Source of the DNA: Palaemon carinicauda
Lineage: Eukaryota > Arthropoda > Malacostraca > Decapoda > Palaemonidae
Length of the DNA: 64,000 nt
Reading direction: 5' to 3'
NCBI RefSeq assembly: GCF_036898095.1
Contig: NC_090768.1
Location: 54,034,434-54,098,433, forward strand
Position 1 is the stretch's first letter, and every line of letters begins with the position of its first letter. This document shows, one piece after another, positions 10,373-21,840 of the stretch. Below the pieces are notes generated by a model that did not search any database, was not told the DNA's origin, and worked only from the letters and a program-made list of their open reading frames with translations. The position numbers and the translations under genes are program-made.

Positions 10373-11690
10373 AGGAGTGAGAATATCTGGCCTATTTCCC
10401 CTTATCTTCCCCTTCATTGGGGTGCAGGAGTTGATACTGTTGCTGAAATGGACACTGGTGTAGGTAAGCTACTATACTGAGCACTATTCTATTTTATTTA
10501 AAAGTTGAAATTGAATTTCCCATCCCCTATTGAAGGGAAGGTTGGCTATAAATGTAAACCCATTAATCTTTATTATATTTATATAATAAAGACAAGATAT
10601 TCTTAAATTGACTGTATACTCAATAGCAAAAGTCTAAATCTATTATCCAAACACACAGGACAATAGATGTGGATGGAAGTCTGCATTTCTGCATCATTTT
10701 AGGTCAGAGTGCACTGACATTCCGAGATTTTACACCAGCCAGGTTGGTCACGTCATAAGAAGTTCCTCCCTCCTAAGATAAGTCTCATATCTTTGTAAAA
10801 AAAAAACTACTCATTTTTAAAATATGTATAAAGTATTTCAAAACCATACAAATTCATCCACCTCACAATTCATAGGCGAAGGACAAAGTAGGTACTCCGC
10901 GAGCTTGGGGCTTCCCTGCCATGTGCTTGTAACTACAGTACATCATTATAAAAAATCTTAATAATCGAGTTTCCAGCTTCGCTGAAATCATACTCCTATT
11001 TAACGGACTCAGGTTTGTATAGTTAGGCCAAATAAGTTATTTTCAAAATTTGTAAATTCTTTTGAAACAGCTGTTCATAATGCTTTTCTCTCGAAGCCTG
11101 GTTTTATATCGTATTTTCCCTAAAACTAAATGTTTCCAGTTTTCTTTCCTTTCAATAAGCTTAGGCCTCTAGTACAGTATTGAGACAATCTGGTGGTTAA
11201 TGACTATAATTTTGGCCTGAGTACATCACAGGCACTTGAGATTTTCAGTTCTCATGTCGACCTCACATTAGATAACATTAATGTTACACCTTCCAGACTA
11301 TGGTGTTTTGTTTATCAAGTTATTAGCAAAGAGAATTAGTCTTCTGTATTTGTTAGTATTTCCTGTGATAATAGGGTTGTTCAAGGGAGTTATTGCCGAG
11401 CAATGTTGATCCTCGTTCTCTTAGTGTCTTATATAAGTAGGGGGTACTGTAATATTGTGATTTAGATAATAGTTGTAAAGAATGTACTCTACAGCACTTT
11501 TGGTTTAAGAATAACTCAAAGGTTTACAAATTCAAAAGCCTGTGTTCTGGTCTCAGGGCAGTTCGCTTAATCTTCATAGGATAATGGCTCCCATCCCAAA
11601 ATAGAAGAGGTTTCTGGTTATCAGGGTTTGTGCTTCTGGCTTTCTTTGAGTACTTGGTTGGAAAGAATTTGGGTTTAAGAAGTGTTGTTA
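10373..11690 (+). other. crumbs intron without recognisable features
   Basis: AT-rich, with short A and T tracts and no ORF or repeat I recognise. Confidence 0.55.
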
Positions 11691-12450
11691 CTCAGGTTGC
11701 TGGAAAAGGTTAGGAGCACTGGTCTTTTAGATGTTTCTCAATTCCAACTCTGAGGATTCTCTATACTTGGGAATGATAATAGCAACAATTCAACTCCTAA
11801 CTTTATAAGAAAATCCTAATCGGTTATATTAGGAGTATCCAGATATGTCGCCTTTCACGAATGCTTGGCAGGAAAGACTAGATATATCTCCACCTGTCAG
11901 AAATGTTAGAGGAATCCCCACTTTAATTATGATCCTTCAGGCTCAGTAGTTACTGGTAATGGGAAAGTGAGTGGCTGGGTTTTATAATATCAACAGTATT
12001 GGCCTGAAACTGGGAAACCAGGTTGTAATCCCTATTCCAGATAACAAAAGTTCTATCGACTAGCACAAATTAAAGAGGAATAATGCTTCTACCTGTTTAT
12101 TTCAGGCCAATTTAATGTCTTAGCAGATCAGCTGTGTAGGGAAAAGTGGATTTTTTTCCAAAGAAATGGTTTCTTTTTCTTTTAGTGTGTAAAGATTTTG
12201 AATTTTAGGGGGAAACCAAACAGGGACATGTTTGCAACAACACAAAAGAAAATAGGTGTTTAGAAATCAGTTACAGATCCTGTATAGCATGTTAGGTGGA
12301 TTCCTTGTTACAAAAATAATCAAATCTGGGTATGTATTTTCTCCTTTCTCCACTATTCAAGCTGATAAGTCGTGTGTCTATGAACAGCAGCATGAATCTA
12401 GTGGCTCCCATTTTGCTGCAGAGTGGGGTTTAGAGATTTAGCCTCTTGTC
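11690..12450 (+). pseudogene. very decayed DIRS-like RNase H region
   Basis: Broken open stretches on the plus strand resemble the segment around the end of the RNase H domain of DIRS-like elements. QFNVLADQLCREKW at about 12112-12151 corresponds to the conserved N-V-x-A-D-x-L-S-R box (seen here also as NVTADALSR and NVMADCLSR in the other elements). About 90 bases further on is a MFATT-like piece, then SLNLVAPI-like residues near 12390. No intact frame. It may belong to the same old insertion as 8690-10372 or to another one. Confidence 0.45.
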
Positions 12451-14163
12451 GGAACGTCCAAGGCTTTTGTCATATATGATCAAAATTTTCAGACAAAGAA
12501 TTTTGAGGTGTATACCCCACAAACCCTTATTCATTACATGTAACCATAAGGAGACTGTCCATGATATTTTCCGTGATGGTACTTTCGAAGTCCTCAAACT
12601 TACGTCTATGAGAGAGTTTCCGAGAGGAAGGTCTACTATTAATTTGTATCCAAGACAATATTTATTTTGATTAATGTAAATTAAGGAGTGTTTCAGTAAC
12701 AAACTAATTTCAAATTACCCAAGCCTTCATCCATTTGAAAGGATAGAAATACAGGAAATTTTAATTTGATGGTAAATGCCGATATAAAACTAGATTTCAA
12801 GAGAGAAGCAATATGAACATCGGGCAAGTATAGAAATAATTATTAAATTCCATTTCAACCAAGGAGTATGTGAATCAGATGTGAAACCACTTTATATATA
12901 AATATATTTATATATAAAACTGCACTTGTGCATGACAATTTAAATGATTCACAAATATTTTTTTCTTTATAAAATGCTTAAAAACTAAGGGATTCTACCA
13001 ATAGAAATATCTAAACAATCTATAGTTATTTTTCTAGCTTATATATATAATACAGGATTTAGTTTATAATAATGTTCTTTATAACTGCCCCTGCAAATCA
13101 ACTATTTTTAGCAGTAAATCATAACCTAGCACTGGATGGGGGGGGGGGGGGATTTACTTTGTATTCCTAGCACCACCACCATCGTGGGTTCCACCCAAGT
13201 TTTTCAACTACTCAGTAAATGGAGAGTTGACCAGCTTTTAGAATTCTCTCATTTTGGTTTTGATGAGAAACTACAGGTCATCCAAAGGCTTATAAACATT
13301 TGCTGTAGTCAAGTATTAATATAGTTTATGGATGGTGTATCTTTTCAGAATGGGGCAGGGGCAGATGAAAGTCACATTTATGAAGGTTGGTAAAAGAAAT
13401 ATCAAGTGCTTGAGGTATTTTATTGCTTTATACCTCTAGGAAGAATACTTCCCACAATAGTAGATTGTGTGCACTGACCATCATGCCTTTTATGGATTGC
13501 CCAATTTGTTTATGATGGGGGTATGGCAGCAGTATGGCGTCTAATTACAGTTTCCGCGTTCTCTTGCACCTCATCCAAAATGTCCTATAAAGCTTAAGTT
13601 TTGTTTAGTAAAATAACCAACGAATTGAGGCACAGCTTTGTATCATTACACTGAAAATTTTGTGCTAATAGCTTTCAAAGCTGAGAGTATAGTTATATTT
13701 ACTAAATTGGGACCTTTGTTTCTCTTTACGGGTGCCTTTATACGTGCTTGTAGCAATTCTTTCCCCAATGCTTTTTGTAGCATAAGTATTTCCTTGGTAA
13801 TGTAAACATGGCAGCAACAACCTCCAGCTACTTGAAAATTTAAGCCAGGTATTAGAATATTTATTTTAGTGTGAAAGAAAACATTTTATGATAGACATAT
13901 TTATTATAGAACACAAGGTTAAACTAACGGAAAATAACAACATGGGTAAAATAACTTGGCCGTACATGTTTCTGGTTAGGACTTGGTTTTAAAGTTGGAA
14001 TGTAGTAGGAGAATCGTTTGTTTTAAACAGTTGTTTTATTTGCCAAGACTCATCCATCACTGCAGTAGGGAAAAGAAATATTTGTTGTTAATTACGTAGC
14101 AGTTAATTAAATTTGTTAAAAAGGTTTATCACATAAATGGATACTATTAGTAAGTTAGCAGCT
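12451..14163 (+). other. crumbs intron; poly-G and AT tracts
   Basis: No gene seen. A run of G at 13138-13151 and alternating TA tracts near 12890-12920 and 13040 are the only notable features. Confidence 0.6.
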
Positions 14164-15445
14164 TGTGAATTTTCTCTCTTAAATGTTAGTAATCTTACCC
14201 TATCCAGCCCATAGCCTAACGTAACTTGACTCTTTCCTTAAGTTGAACAAAGCATTAATTGTATTTCTTGGAGTAAGGATTCTGAAAGTTTGCTTTACAA
14301 TACAGATATGAAAGCCTCTTGCAAACTAGCGTATTACCCTTGCAAGCTGCTTTCCTAGTCTCTTTAAAAGAAAACTTTGATTGTGAAGCAGAAGACAGTG
14401 GTAGTCTGATCCTTATGATCCTTATCCCTTCACACGCTAAAGTGCTGCTAAACAACCTTATGTTATGTGGATGGCATGGAATCATATGATTCCCCAGACT
14501 TGAACCATCAAGATTTTAAGTCAGTATAGTTTTCATTATGTTTCAGTTGACAGTACAGTATGTGCCATTAGCTTGCAAGTTCTGCCATTAACTCATCACA
14601 GGTTAACTCTGCTTCGTAAATGTAAGCAAACTAGTTCTTATTGCTCATACGCAGCAACCTACACATCATGTTAATCACTGGGCTCAAGCAGTTTGATATG
14701 CAATATGGGAAGATGAAGAGAAAGAAAGCACTGAGGCTAACCGTGAAAGAGGAATTATCTCATTTTCATATCTTATGTAACCTTATTCCTGAACTTTACT
14801 TATTAAGGTACTTATCAGCAATAAGGTTACATAAAATTTCAAAAGGAGACAGTGATTCCTTCCTTTCAAGGTTAGCCTCAGTGTTTTCTATATCTTCATC
14901 TTCCTGTATTGCAGGTTAAACTGTTTGAGCCCAGCGAGGAGACGCTGATTTCTTGGAGGTTGCTGTGTACAAGCACTCAGAACGCGATAGCTTACATTTA
15001 CGAAGGCGAGTTAACTTGAGATGAGCTAATGGTGGAATTTACAATCTAATGGCACATGCTGTATTGTCAATTAAAACATAATAAAAATTTGACCTAAAAA
15101 TTCTTGATGGTCTAAGCCTAACATGGGAATCATAGAATGCCATTCCATCCACATAACTTGAAGTTGTTTAGGAGCACTTACAGTAGTGAAGGGATATGGA
15201 TTAGACTACCACTATCTTCTAGTTCACAATCAAAGTTTTCTTTTAAAGAGACAAGGAAAGCAGCTTTCAGGAGTAGCTATACGCAGGGTTGAAAGAGCCT
15301 TTCGTATTTGTAATGTAAAGCAAACTTTCAAAATCCCTACTGCCAGAAATACAATTTAATGCTCTGCTCAACTTGAGAGAGTTATGCTACGAAAGCTGGC
15401 TGGGTAGGATAAGTTAGTACTACAAATTAAGAGAGAAAATTCACA
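14164..15445. repeat. palindrome A (older, diverged arms)
   Basis: An imperfect inverted repeat of about 640-bp arms centred near 14804. It opens with TTGTGAATTTTCTCTCTTAA and closes with the complement TTAAGAGAGAAAATTCACA. Matching inner landmarks include CTCTTTAAAAGAAAACTTTGA against its complement at about 15230-15260, and TTATGTAACCTTA / TAAGGTTACATAA around the centre. The arms differ by frequent substitutions and small indels, so this palindrome is older than the larger one that contains it. No protein domain; the 92-aa frame at 14641-14919 crosses the centre and is not recognised. A near-exact inverted copy is palindrome C. Confidence 0.85.
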
Positions 15446-15578
15446 ATTCTTCTGAACTTTTTAACAAGAGAAGCTAGATAATGTTTTGAGTTTAGTATGG
15501 CTCAACACTACGTTGAAAGTTAGATTATTCCATCACTTGTCTAGAAGTCGAAACATTATTCATAACAATTATAATCGA

Positions 15579-17259
15579 ATAGCTTTAACTTTTCCTGGTT
15601 TGCACCTGAAAAAACGGTTTCCTTTGTGCTTGGAATTGTCCACATCATTTCCCACTTCTATGTGGGGTCGATGCTTTTGGTCAGCTTTCTCTATCTACCT
15701 CTGTCCCACACCTCATCACCGATTAACCTCTTTGATCGAAGGTCGTCCTAGATACAGTTCATCCACCTTTGCTTTGGTCTCCCTTTCCTTCTCGTTCTCT
15801 GTACTTCCATTTCCATCACTCTCCTCCCAATATACTGTTCATCTCTTCTCATAACGTGACCGTACCACCTCAGTCTACTTTCTTGGATCGTAACCGATAG
15901 TTTTCCAACTCCTAATTACTTCATTCCATATCTTGACTCTTCTTGTCACCCCACACATTCATCTCTGCCCCATGCATTTTCTCATCTTCTGTCTTCTTTA
16001 TTGCCCACGTCTGCTCCATGCATCATTGCCGGTCTCACAACTGTTCTGTGTACATTACCTTTCAACTTGACCCCTTTTTTCCTGTCGCATAGGATTCCAC
16101 GTCCTTTTTTCCAATTCTTCCATCCTGCTTGTATGCTGTGGTTTATTTCTGCCTCCAGATCACCATCCTCTGCAACTGTTGATATTAAATACCTGAAATT
16201 TTCAACTCTTTTCAATCACTCTCCTTGTAAACTAACTTCCCCATTCTCGCCATTTTTCACTCTCAAATATTTTGTCTTTTTCTTGCTGATCTTCAATCCC
16301 CTATTTTCCATTTCTCTTCTCCACTCCTCCAGTTTCTCTTCTATTACCTCTCACCTAGTGCTAAACAGTATAACATAATCAGAAAAAAGCATATACCAAG
16401 GAGACTGATCTCTTAATACACTACCTTGTGTATGGTTTTTGCTGATGTTATACTGTGTAGCACTAGGCGAGAGGTAATAGAAGAGAAACTGGAGGAGTGG
16501 AGAAGAGCAATGGAAAACAGGGGATTGAAGATCAGCAAGAAAAATACAGAGATTTTGAGATTGAAAAATGGCGAGAATGGGGAAGTTAGTTTACTAGGAG
16601 AGAGATTGAAAAAGAGTTGAAAATTTCAGGTATTTAATATCAACAGTTGCAGAGGATGGTGATCTGGAGGCAGAAATAAACCACAGCATACAAGCAGGAT
16701 GGAAGAATTGGAAAAAAGGACGTGGAATCCTATGCGACAGGAAAAAAGGGGTCAAGTTGAAAGGTAAAGTACACAGAACAGTTGTGAGACCGGCAATGAT
16801 GCATGGAGCAGACATGGGCAATAAAGAAGACAGAGGACAAGAAAATGCATGGGGCAGAGATGAATGTGTGGGGTGACAAGAAGAGTCAAGATATGGAATG
16901 AAGTAATTAGGGGTACCACAGGAGTTGGAAAACTATCAGTTACAATCCAAGAAAGTAGACTGAGGTGGTACGGTCACGTTATGAGAAGAGATGAACAGTA
17001 TATTGGGAGGAGAGTGATGGAAATGGAAGTACAGAGAACAAGAAGGAAAGGGAGACCAAAGCAGAGGTGGATGAACTGTATCTAGGACGACCTTCAATCA
17101 AAGAGGTTAATCGGTGATGAGGTGTGGGACAGAGGTAGATAGAGAAAGCTGACCAAAAGCATCGACCCCACATAGAAGTGGGAAATGATGTAGACAAAGA
17201 AGTTCCAAGCACAAAGGAAACTGTTTTTTCAGGTGCAAACCAGGAAAAGTTAAAGCTAT
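15579..17259. mobile_element. foldback unit B: two divergent 5'-truncated LINE RT fragments
   Basis: A palindromic unit of 1,681 bp bounded by ATAGCTTTAACTT and its complement. Each arm carries the C-terminal part of an RTE-like RT, reading outward from the centre: left arm on the minus strand (about 16390 to 15640), right arm on the plus strand (about 16426 to 17150). Landmarks are STRREVIEEKLEEWRR, GLKISKK, RVENFRYL.STVAEDGDL, HSIQAGWKNWKK, KGVKLKG.VHRTVVRPAMMHG, and LRWYGHVMRRDEQYIGRR. The fragments begin at the FADD catalytic box, which is damaged (F-A-D then a changed residue). Neither arm can encode an enzyme. A short non-palindromic centre (16396-16429) is shared, inverted, with unit D. 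Confidence 0.88.
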
Positions 17260-17367
17260 TCGATTATAATTGTTATGAATAATGTTTCGACTTCTAGACA
17301 AGTGATGGAATTATCTAACTTTCAACGTAGTGTTGAGCCATACTAAGCTCAAAACATTATCTAGCAA

Positions 17368-18453
17368 TTGTGAATTTTCTCTCTTAATTTGTAGTACTAA
17401 CTTATCCTACCCAGCCAATTGGCTTTCATAGCATAACTCTCTCCCTAAGTTGAGCAGAGCATTAATTGTATTTCTGGCAGTAGGGATTTTGAAAGTTTGC
17501 TTTACATTACAAATACGAAAGGCTCTTTCAACCCTTCGTATAGTTACTCTTGAAAGCTGCTCTCCTTGTCTCTTTAAAAGAAAACTTTGATTGTGAACTA
17601 GAAGACAGTGGTAGTCTAATCCATCCCTTCACTACTGTAAGTGCTCCTAAACAACTTCAAGTTATGTGGATGGAATGGCATTCTATGATTCCCATGTTAG
17701 GCTTAGACCATCAAGAATTTTTAGGTCAAATTTTTATTATGTTTTAATTGACAATACAGCATGTGCCATTAGATTGTAAATTCCACCATTAGCTCATCTC
17801 AAGTTAACTCACCTTCGTAAATGTAAGCTATCGCGTTCTGAGTGCTTGTACACAGCAACCTCCAAGAAATCAGCGTCTCCTCGCTGGGCTCAAACAGTTT
17901 AACCTGCAATACAGGAAGATGAAGATATAGAAAACACTGAGGCTAACCTTGAAAGGAAGGAATCACTGTCTCCTTTTGAAATTTTATGTAACCTTATTGC
18001 TGATAAGTACCTTAATAAGTAAAGTTCAGGAATAAGGTTACATAAGATATGAAAATGAGATAATTCCTCTTTCACGGTTAGCCTCAGTGCTTTCTTTCTC
18101 TTCATCTTCCCATATTGCATATCAAACTGCTTGAGCCCAGTGATTAACATGATGTGTAGGTTGCTGCGTATGAGCAATAAGAACTAGTTTGCTTACATTT
18201 ACGAAGCAGATTTAACCTGTGATGAGTTAATGGCAGAACTTGCAAGCTAATGGCACATACTGTATTGTCAACTGAAACATAATGAAAACTATACTGACTT
18301 TAAAATCTTGATGGTTCAAGTCTAGGGAATCATATGATTCCATGCCATCCACATAACATAAGGTTGTTTAGCAGCACTTTAGCGTGTGAAGGGATAAGGA
18401 TCAGACTACCATTGTCTTCTGCTTCACAATAAAAGTTTTCTTTTAAAGAGATT
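17368..18453. repeat. palindrome C, inverted copy of A, right end lost
   Basis: Near-exact reverse complement of most of palindrome A, starting TTGTGAATTTTCTCTCTTAA at 17368. The terminal 190-200 bases expected on its right side are missing, because the sequence switches at 18453 to the outer flank of unit D. That sharp switch marks a recombination or insertion joint. Confidence 0.85.
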
Positions 18454-20470
18454 AAAGATTGCTTTAAATAACCATTGCTTAAATCTTTGAATAAAATGAC
18501 ACTTCTGGTATGTTCTATAAACTTTCCCTTAAGTTAGTGTTCATATTGTAATTTCTCAATTTGTGTAATGTTATCTGATCCAATATGGTTGTATAGAATT
18601 CTATTTGCAAATATTAGGTGGCAATAGCTTTAACTTTCCTGATTTGCACCTGAAACAAGTTTCCTTTGTGCTTTGAACTTCTTCTTTGTCTACATCTTTT
18701 CCCACTTCTATGTGGGGTTGATGCTTCTGGTCAGCTTTCTCCATCTACCTCTGTCCCACACCTCATCACTGGTTATTACCTTTGATCGATGGTCATCCTT
18801 GATACAGTCCACCCACTTTCGCTTTAGTCTCCCTCTCCTACTTGTTCCCTGTACCTCCATTTCCATCATTCTCCTCCCAATATACTGTTCATCTCTTCTC
18901 ATAACGTGACCGTACCACCATAGTCTACTTTCTTGGATCTTATCTGATAGTTTTCCAACTCCTGTGGTACCCCTAATTACTTCATTCCATATCTTACATC
19001 CATCTCAACATTCTCATCTCTGCCCCATGCATTTTCTTGTCTTCTGTCTTCTTTATTGCCCACGTCTCTGCTCCATGCATCATTGCTAGTCTCACAACTG
19101 TTCTGTGTACTTTACCTTTCAACTTGACCCCTTTTTTCCTGTCGCATAGTACTCCTCGTGCTTTTTTCCAATTCTTCCATCCTGCTTGTATGCTGTGGTT
19201 TAGTTCTGCCCTCAGATCATCATCCTCTGCAACTGTTGATCCTAAATACCTGAAATTTTCAACTCTCTTCAATCTCCTTGTAAACTAACTTCCCCATTCT
19301 CGCCATTTTTCACTCTCAAATATTTTGTCTTTTTCTTGCTGATCTTCAATCCCCTATTTTCCATTTCTCTTCTCCACTCCTCCAGTTTCTCTTCTATTAC
19401 CTCTCGCCTAGTGCTAAACAGTATAACATAATCAGAAAAAAGCATACACAAGGTATTAAGACATCAGTCTCCTTGATATATGCTTTTTGCTGATTATGTT
19501 ATACTGTATAGCACTAGGTGAGAGATAATAGAAGAGAAACTGGAGGAGTGGAGAAGAGAAATGGAAAATAGGGGATTGAAGATCAGTAAGAAAAAGACAG
19601 TTTTTGAGATTGAAAAATGGCGAGAATGGGGAAGTTAGTTTACAAGGAGAATGAAGAGAGTTGAAAATTTCAGGTATTTAGGATCAACAGTTGCAGAGGA
19701 TGATGATCTGAGGGCAGAACTAAACCACAGCATACAAGCAGGATGGAAGAATTGGAAAAAAGCACGAGGAGTACTATGCGACAGGAAAAAAGGGGTCAAG
19801 TTGAAAGGTAAAGTACACAGAACAGTTGTGAGACTAGCAATGGTGCATGGAGCAGAGACGTGGGCAATAAAGAAGACAGAAGACAAGAAAATGCATGGGG
19901 CAGAGATGAGAATGTTGAGATGGATGTAAGATATGGAATGAAGTAATTAGGGGTACCACAGGAGTTGGAAAACTATCAGATAAGATCCAAGAAAGTAGAC
20001 TATGGTGGTACGGTCACGTTATGAGAAGAGATGAACAGTATATTGGGAGGAGAATGATGGAAATGGAGGTACAGGGAACAAGCAGGAGAGGGAGACTAAA
20101 GCGAAAGTGGGTGGACTGTATCAAGGATGACCATCGATCAAAGGTAATAACCAGTGATGAGGTGTGGGACAGAGGTAGATGGAGAAAGCTGACCAGAAGC
20201 ATCAACCCCACATAGAAGTGGGAAAAGATGTAGACAAAGAAGAAGTTCAAAGCACAAAGGAAACTTGTTTCAGGTGCAAATCAGGAAAGTTAAAGCTATT
20301 GCCACCTAATATTTGCAAATAGAATTCTATACAACCATATTGGATCAGATAACATTACACAAATTGAGAAATTACAATATGAACACTAACTTCAGGGAAA
20401 GTTTATAGAACATACCAGAAGTGTCATGTTATTCAAAGATTTAAGCAATGGTTATTTAAAGCAATCTTTA
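18453..20470. repeat. second 2-kb near-perfect palindrome containing unit D
   Basis: Arms of about 1 kb pair at a constant coordinate sum of about 38923 (18453 with 20470) around a centre near 19462. The translated arms differ by one residue over a 92-codon stretch (18994-19272 minus against 19651-19929 plus). The outer flanks (about 18453-18623 and 20300-20470) are unique to this palindrome and unlike those of B. It begins exactly where the first palindrome ends. Confidence 0.9.
18624..20299. mobile_element. foldback unit D: second copy of the divergent LINE RT unit
   Basis: A 1,676-bp palindrome with the same ends as unit B and the same two outward-reading RT C-terminal fragments. Landmarks are RVENFRYLGSTVAEDDDL, HSIQAGWKNWKKARGVLC, MMHGAETWAIKKTEDKK, and MRRDEQYIGRRMMEMEVQ. 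The central spacer (19449-19475) is the reverse complement of the spacer in B with few changes, so B and D descend from one palindromic ancestor. The FADD box again sits at the junction and reads FADY. Confidence 0.88.
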
Positions 20471-21771
20471 TAACAAGGCAGTGGATATTTAAACCAAATG
20501 AGTAACATGGCCAAGAAAATGTTATCTTAACAGAATTGAGACCTGTGACAATATGTATTTTACACTATTTGACAATTTTGTGAACATAATTAAAAAGGGA
20601 AAGGATTCAGAGTAAATAAGGTTTACTGTAACTTATTCAGGAGTTAAGCAAAGAAAAACTAGTCATACATATTGTGGGTACATTGATATAATTAACTGTT
20701 TAAACAGGACTAATTAAAAATATCAGTTGAAAAAAAAAGTTACAAAATATTTACTTCCTAACCTGGCAGACCTCCAATACTTGTACAATAAAGTTGGTGG
20801 TAATCCCTCAAAACTAGATAAGATCAAGTAAATAGGATTCAAAAACTAGTATTCAACACTCACCTTGTAACCTGTCTGCAGGGTCTTAAGTTCCAAGGCA
20901 TACTCAGTTGACAGGCTCTCGGAATATTTTATGAAGCCCATGTTGTTAGTTGATATAAACAGCATGAGCTGAGAATCTGGTGGATTTAATATTTCCTATA
21001 CCTGAAAACATAAATTTCATCAATGGTCGCTGGAAATAAGGTTACACTGCTTAGAGACTTGTTACTAAACAACTGATAAAATAATTACTTGGTGTAAAAA
21101 AACTATAGATAAGATCTAAAACAGGTGTTTTGACCAAGATGCATACAGTGAAGGACATAGCTCTGATATTATTAATTTGACATTTTGAGATATTTGTCAC
21201 ATGAATCACTTTTCAGGGTTGATTTAATTAGCGTAAACAATGCTGTCTAGATAACCCCAAACTACCCATACCAAATTTGAATTAAATTATTTTTAAGTTC
21301 CACATTGGTTGAAATATTTTTTTCTGCAATTGGATTCTTCTTCTTGCAAATAATTAGGACTTCTAAATTGGAATTTCAATAGTAAATTTTATTTCTATAC
21401 TCACCTAATGTTCATATTACTACAAAAAATTTTTTAGACAACCCTTAAATTTACAATTTTCTTTCCTTTCAATGTAAGAGTAACAAAAATGCCTCGATGA
21501 AATTTGTGCTTGTTGAAGATTCAGCGGGAGTGGAAAAGGTACCTCTAAATCTTTAGCAAATACAGAATTTGTAACTGAAGAATCTTGTGTAAAAATCTAA
21601 CATTCGAAATATTTTTCTAATTCAGACATTAGGGCCAAATTCAATATGTAAATTTAGGATAGTTGCCAGCAATTTTAAATACTGTATTAACAGATTTTTT
21701 TTCATTATTTCTATAGGATTTCAAATTTAAACATACCTCATACTTAACTTGCCATAATTTCTTTCCAACAG
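20471..21771 (+). other. last part of the crumbs tail intron
   Basis: AT-rich intron with a possible minus-strand exon at 20864-20995 (listed separately). It ends in the 3' splice site tttctttccaacag at 21758-21771, which belongs to the last crumbs exon. Confidence 0.7.
20864..20995 (-). CDS. possible minus-strand exon of an unrecognised gene
   Basis: On the minus strand, 44 codons (phase 0-0) are open between a tatag acceptor and a strong gtgagt donor. The translation begins EILNPPDSQLMLFISTNN, continues MGFIKYSESLSTEYALEL and ends KTLQTGYK, with a protein-like composition. I do not recognise the family and find no matching neighbouring exon, so this may be a nested antisense gene or chance. 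Unlike the nearby palindromes it is not repeated in the window. Confidence 0.25.
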
Positions 21772-21840
21772 GAGTTCTACAGTCCGAGAGTGGAGATGGG
21801 GAATATTATGAAGCCACCCCCTGAAGAACGGCTCATATGA
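21772..21840 (+). CDS. crb: crumbs last exon: PDZ-binding tail end (ERLI) and stop
   Basis: A 69-base exon in phase 0, with TGA at 21838-21840, reads EFYSPRVEMGNI then MKPPPEERLI. Joined to the upstream exon it gives RGTYSPSRQEFYSPR...PPPEERLI, which follows the highly conserved Crumbs tail (in Drosophila RGTYSPSAQEY...KPPPEERLI, from memory). In the family the terminal ERLI binds the PDZ domains of Stardust/PALS1 and Par-6, anchoring the apical polarity complex at the plasma membrane. Both functional motifs of the tail are intact, so the gene is expected to be active despite the repeat-laden intron. Confidence 0.97.
   Translation, partial: EFYSPRVEMGNIMKPPPEERLI

Larger units (their letters stand above)
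14362..18455. repeat. 4.1-kb near-perfect palindrome (arms about 2 kb)
   Basis: Positions on the left pair with those on the right at a nearly constant sum of about 32818, around a centre near 16410. For example 14641-14919 is the exact reverse complement, at protein level, of 17899-18177. The arms contain most of palindrome A / C on the outside and the LINE foldback unit B on the inside. Arm identity is far higher than between the two halves of A, so the large inversion-duplication is the younger event. It lies in the crumbs intron, so a primary transcript could fold into about 2 kb of double-stranded RNA. Confidence 0.9.

Noticed and set aside
14641..14919. 92-codon frame conserved exactly at 17899-18177 on the opposite strand
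   Set aside because: Identity results from the near-perfect palindrome, not selection on a protein; the frame spans the palindrome A centre and has no domain.
15486..15854. Frames rich in Phe/Ser/Leu such as 15486-15854, 16001-16378 and 19037-19288
   Set aside because: These are antisense readings of the LINE RT fragments.
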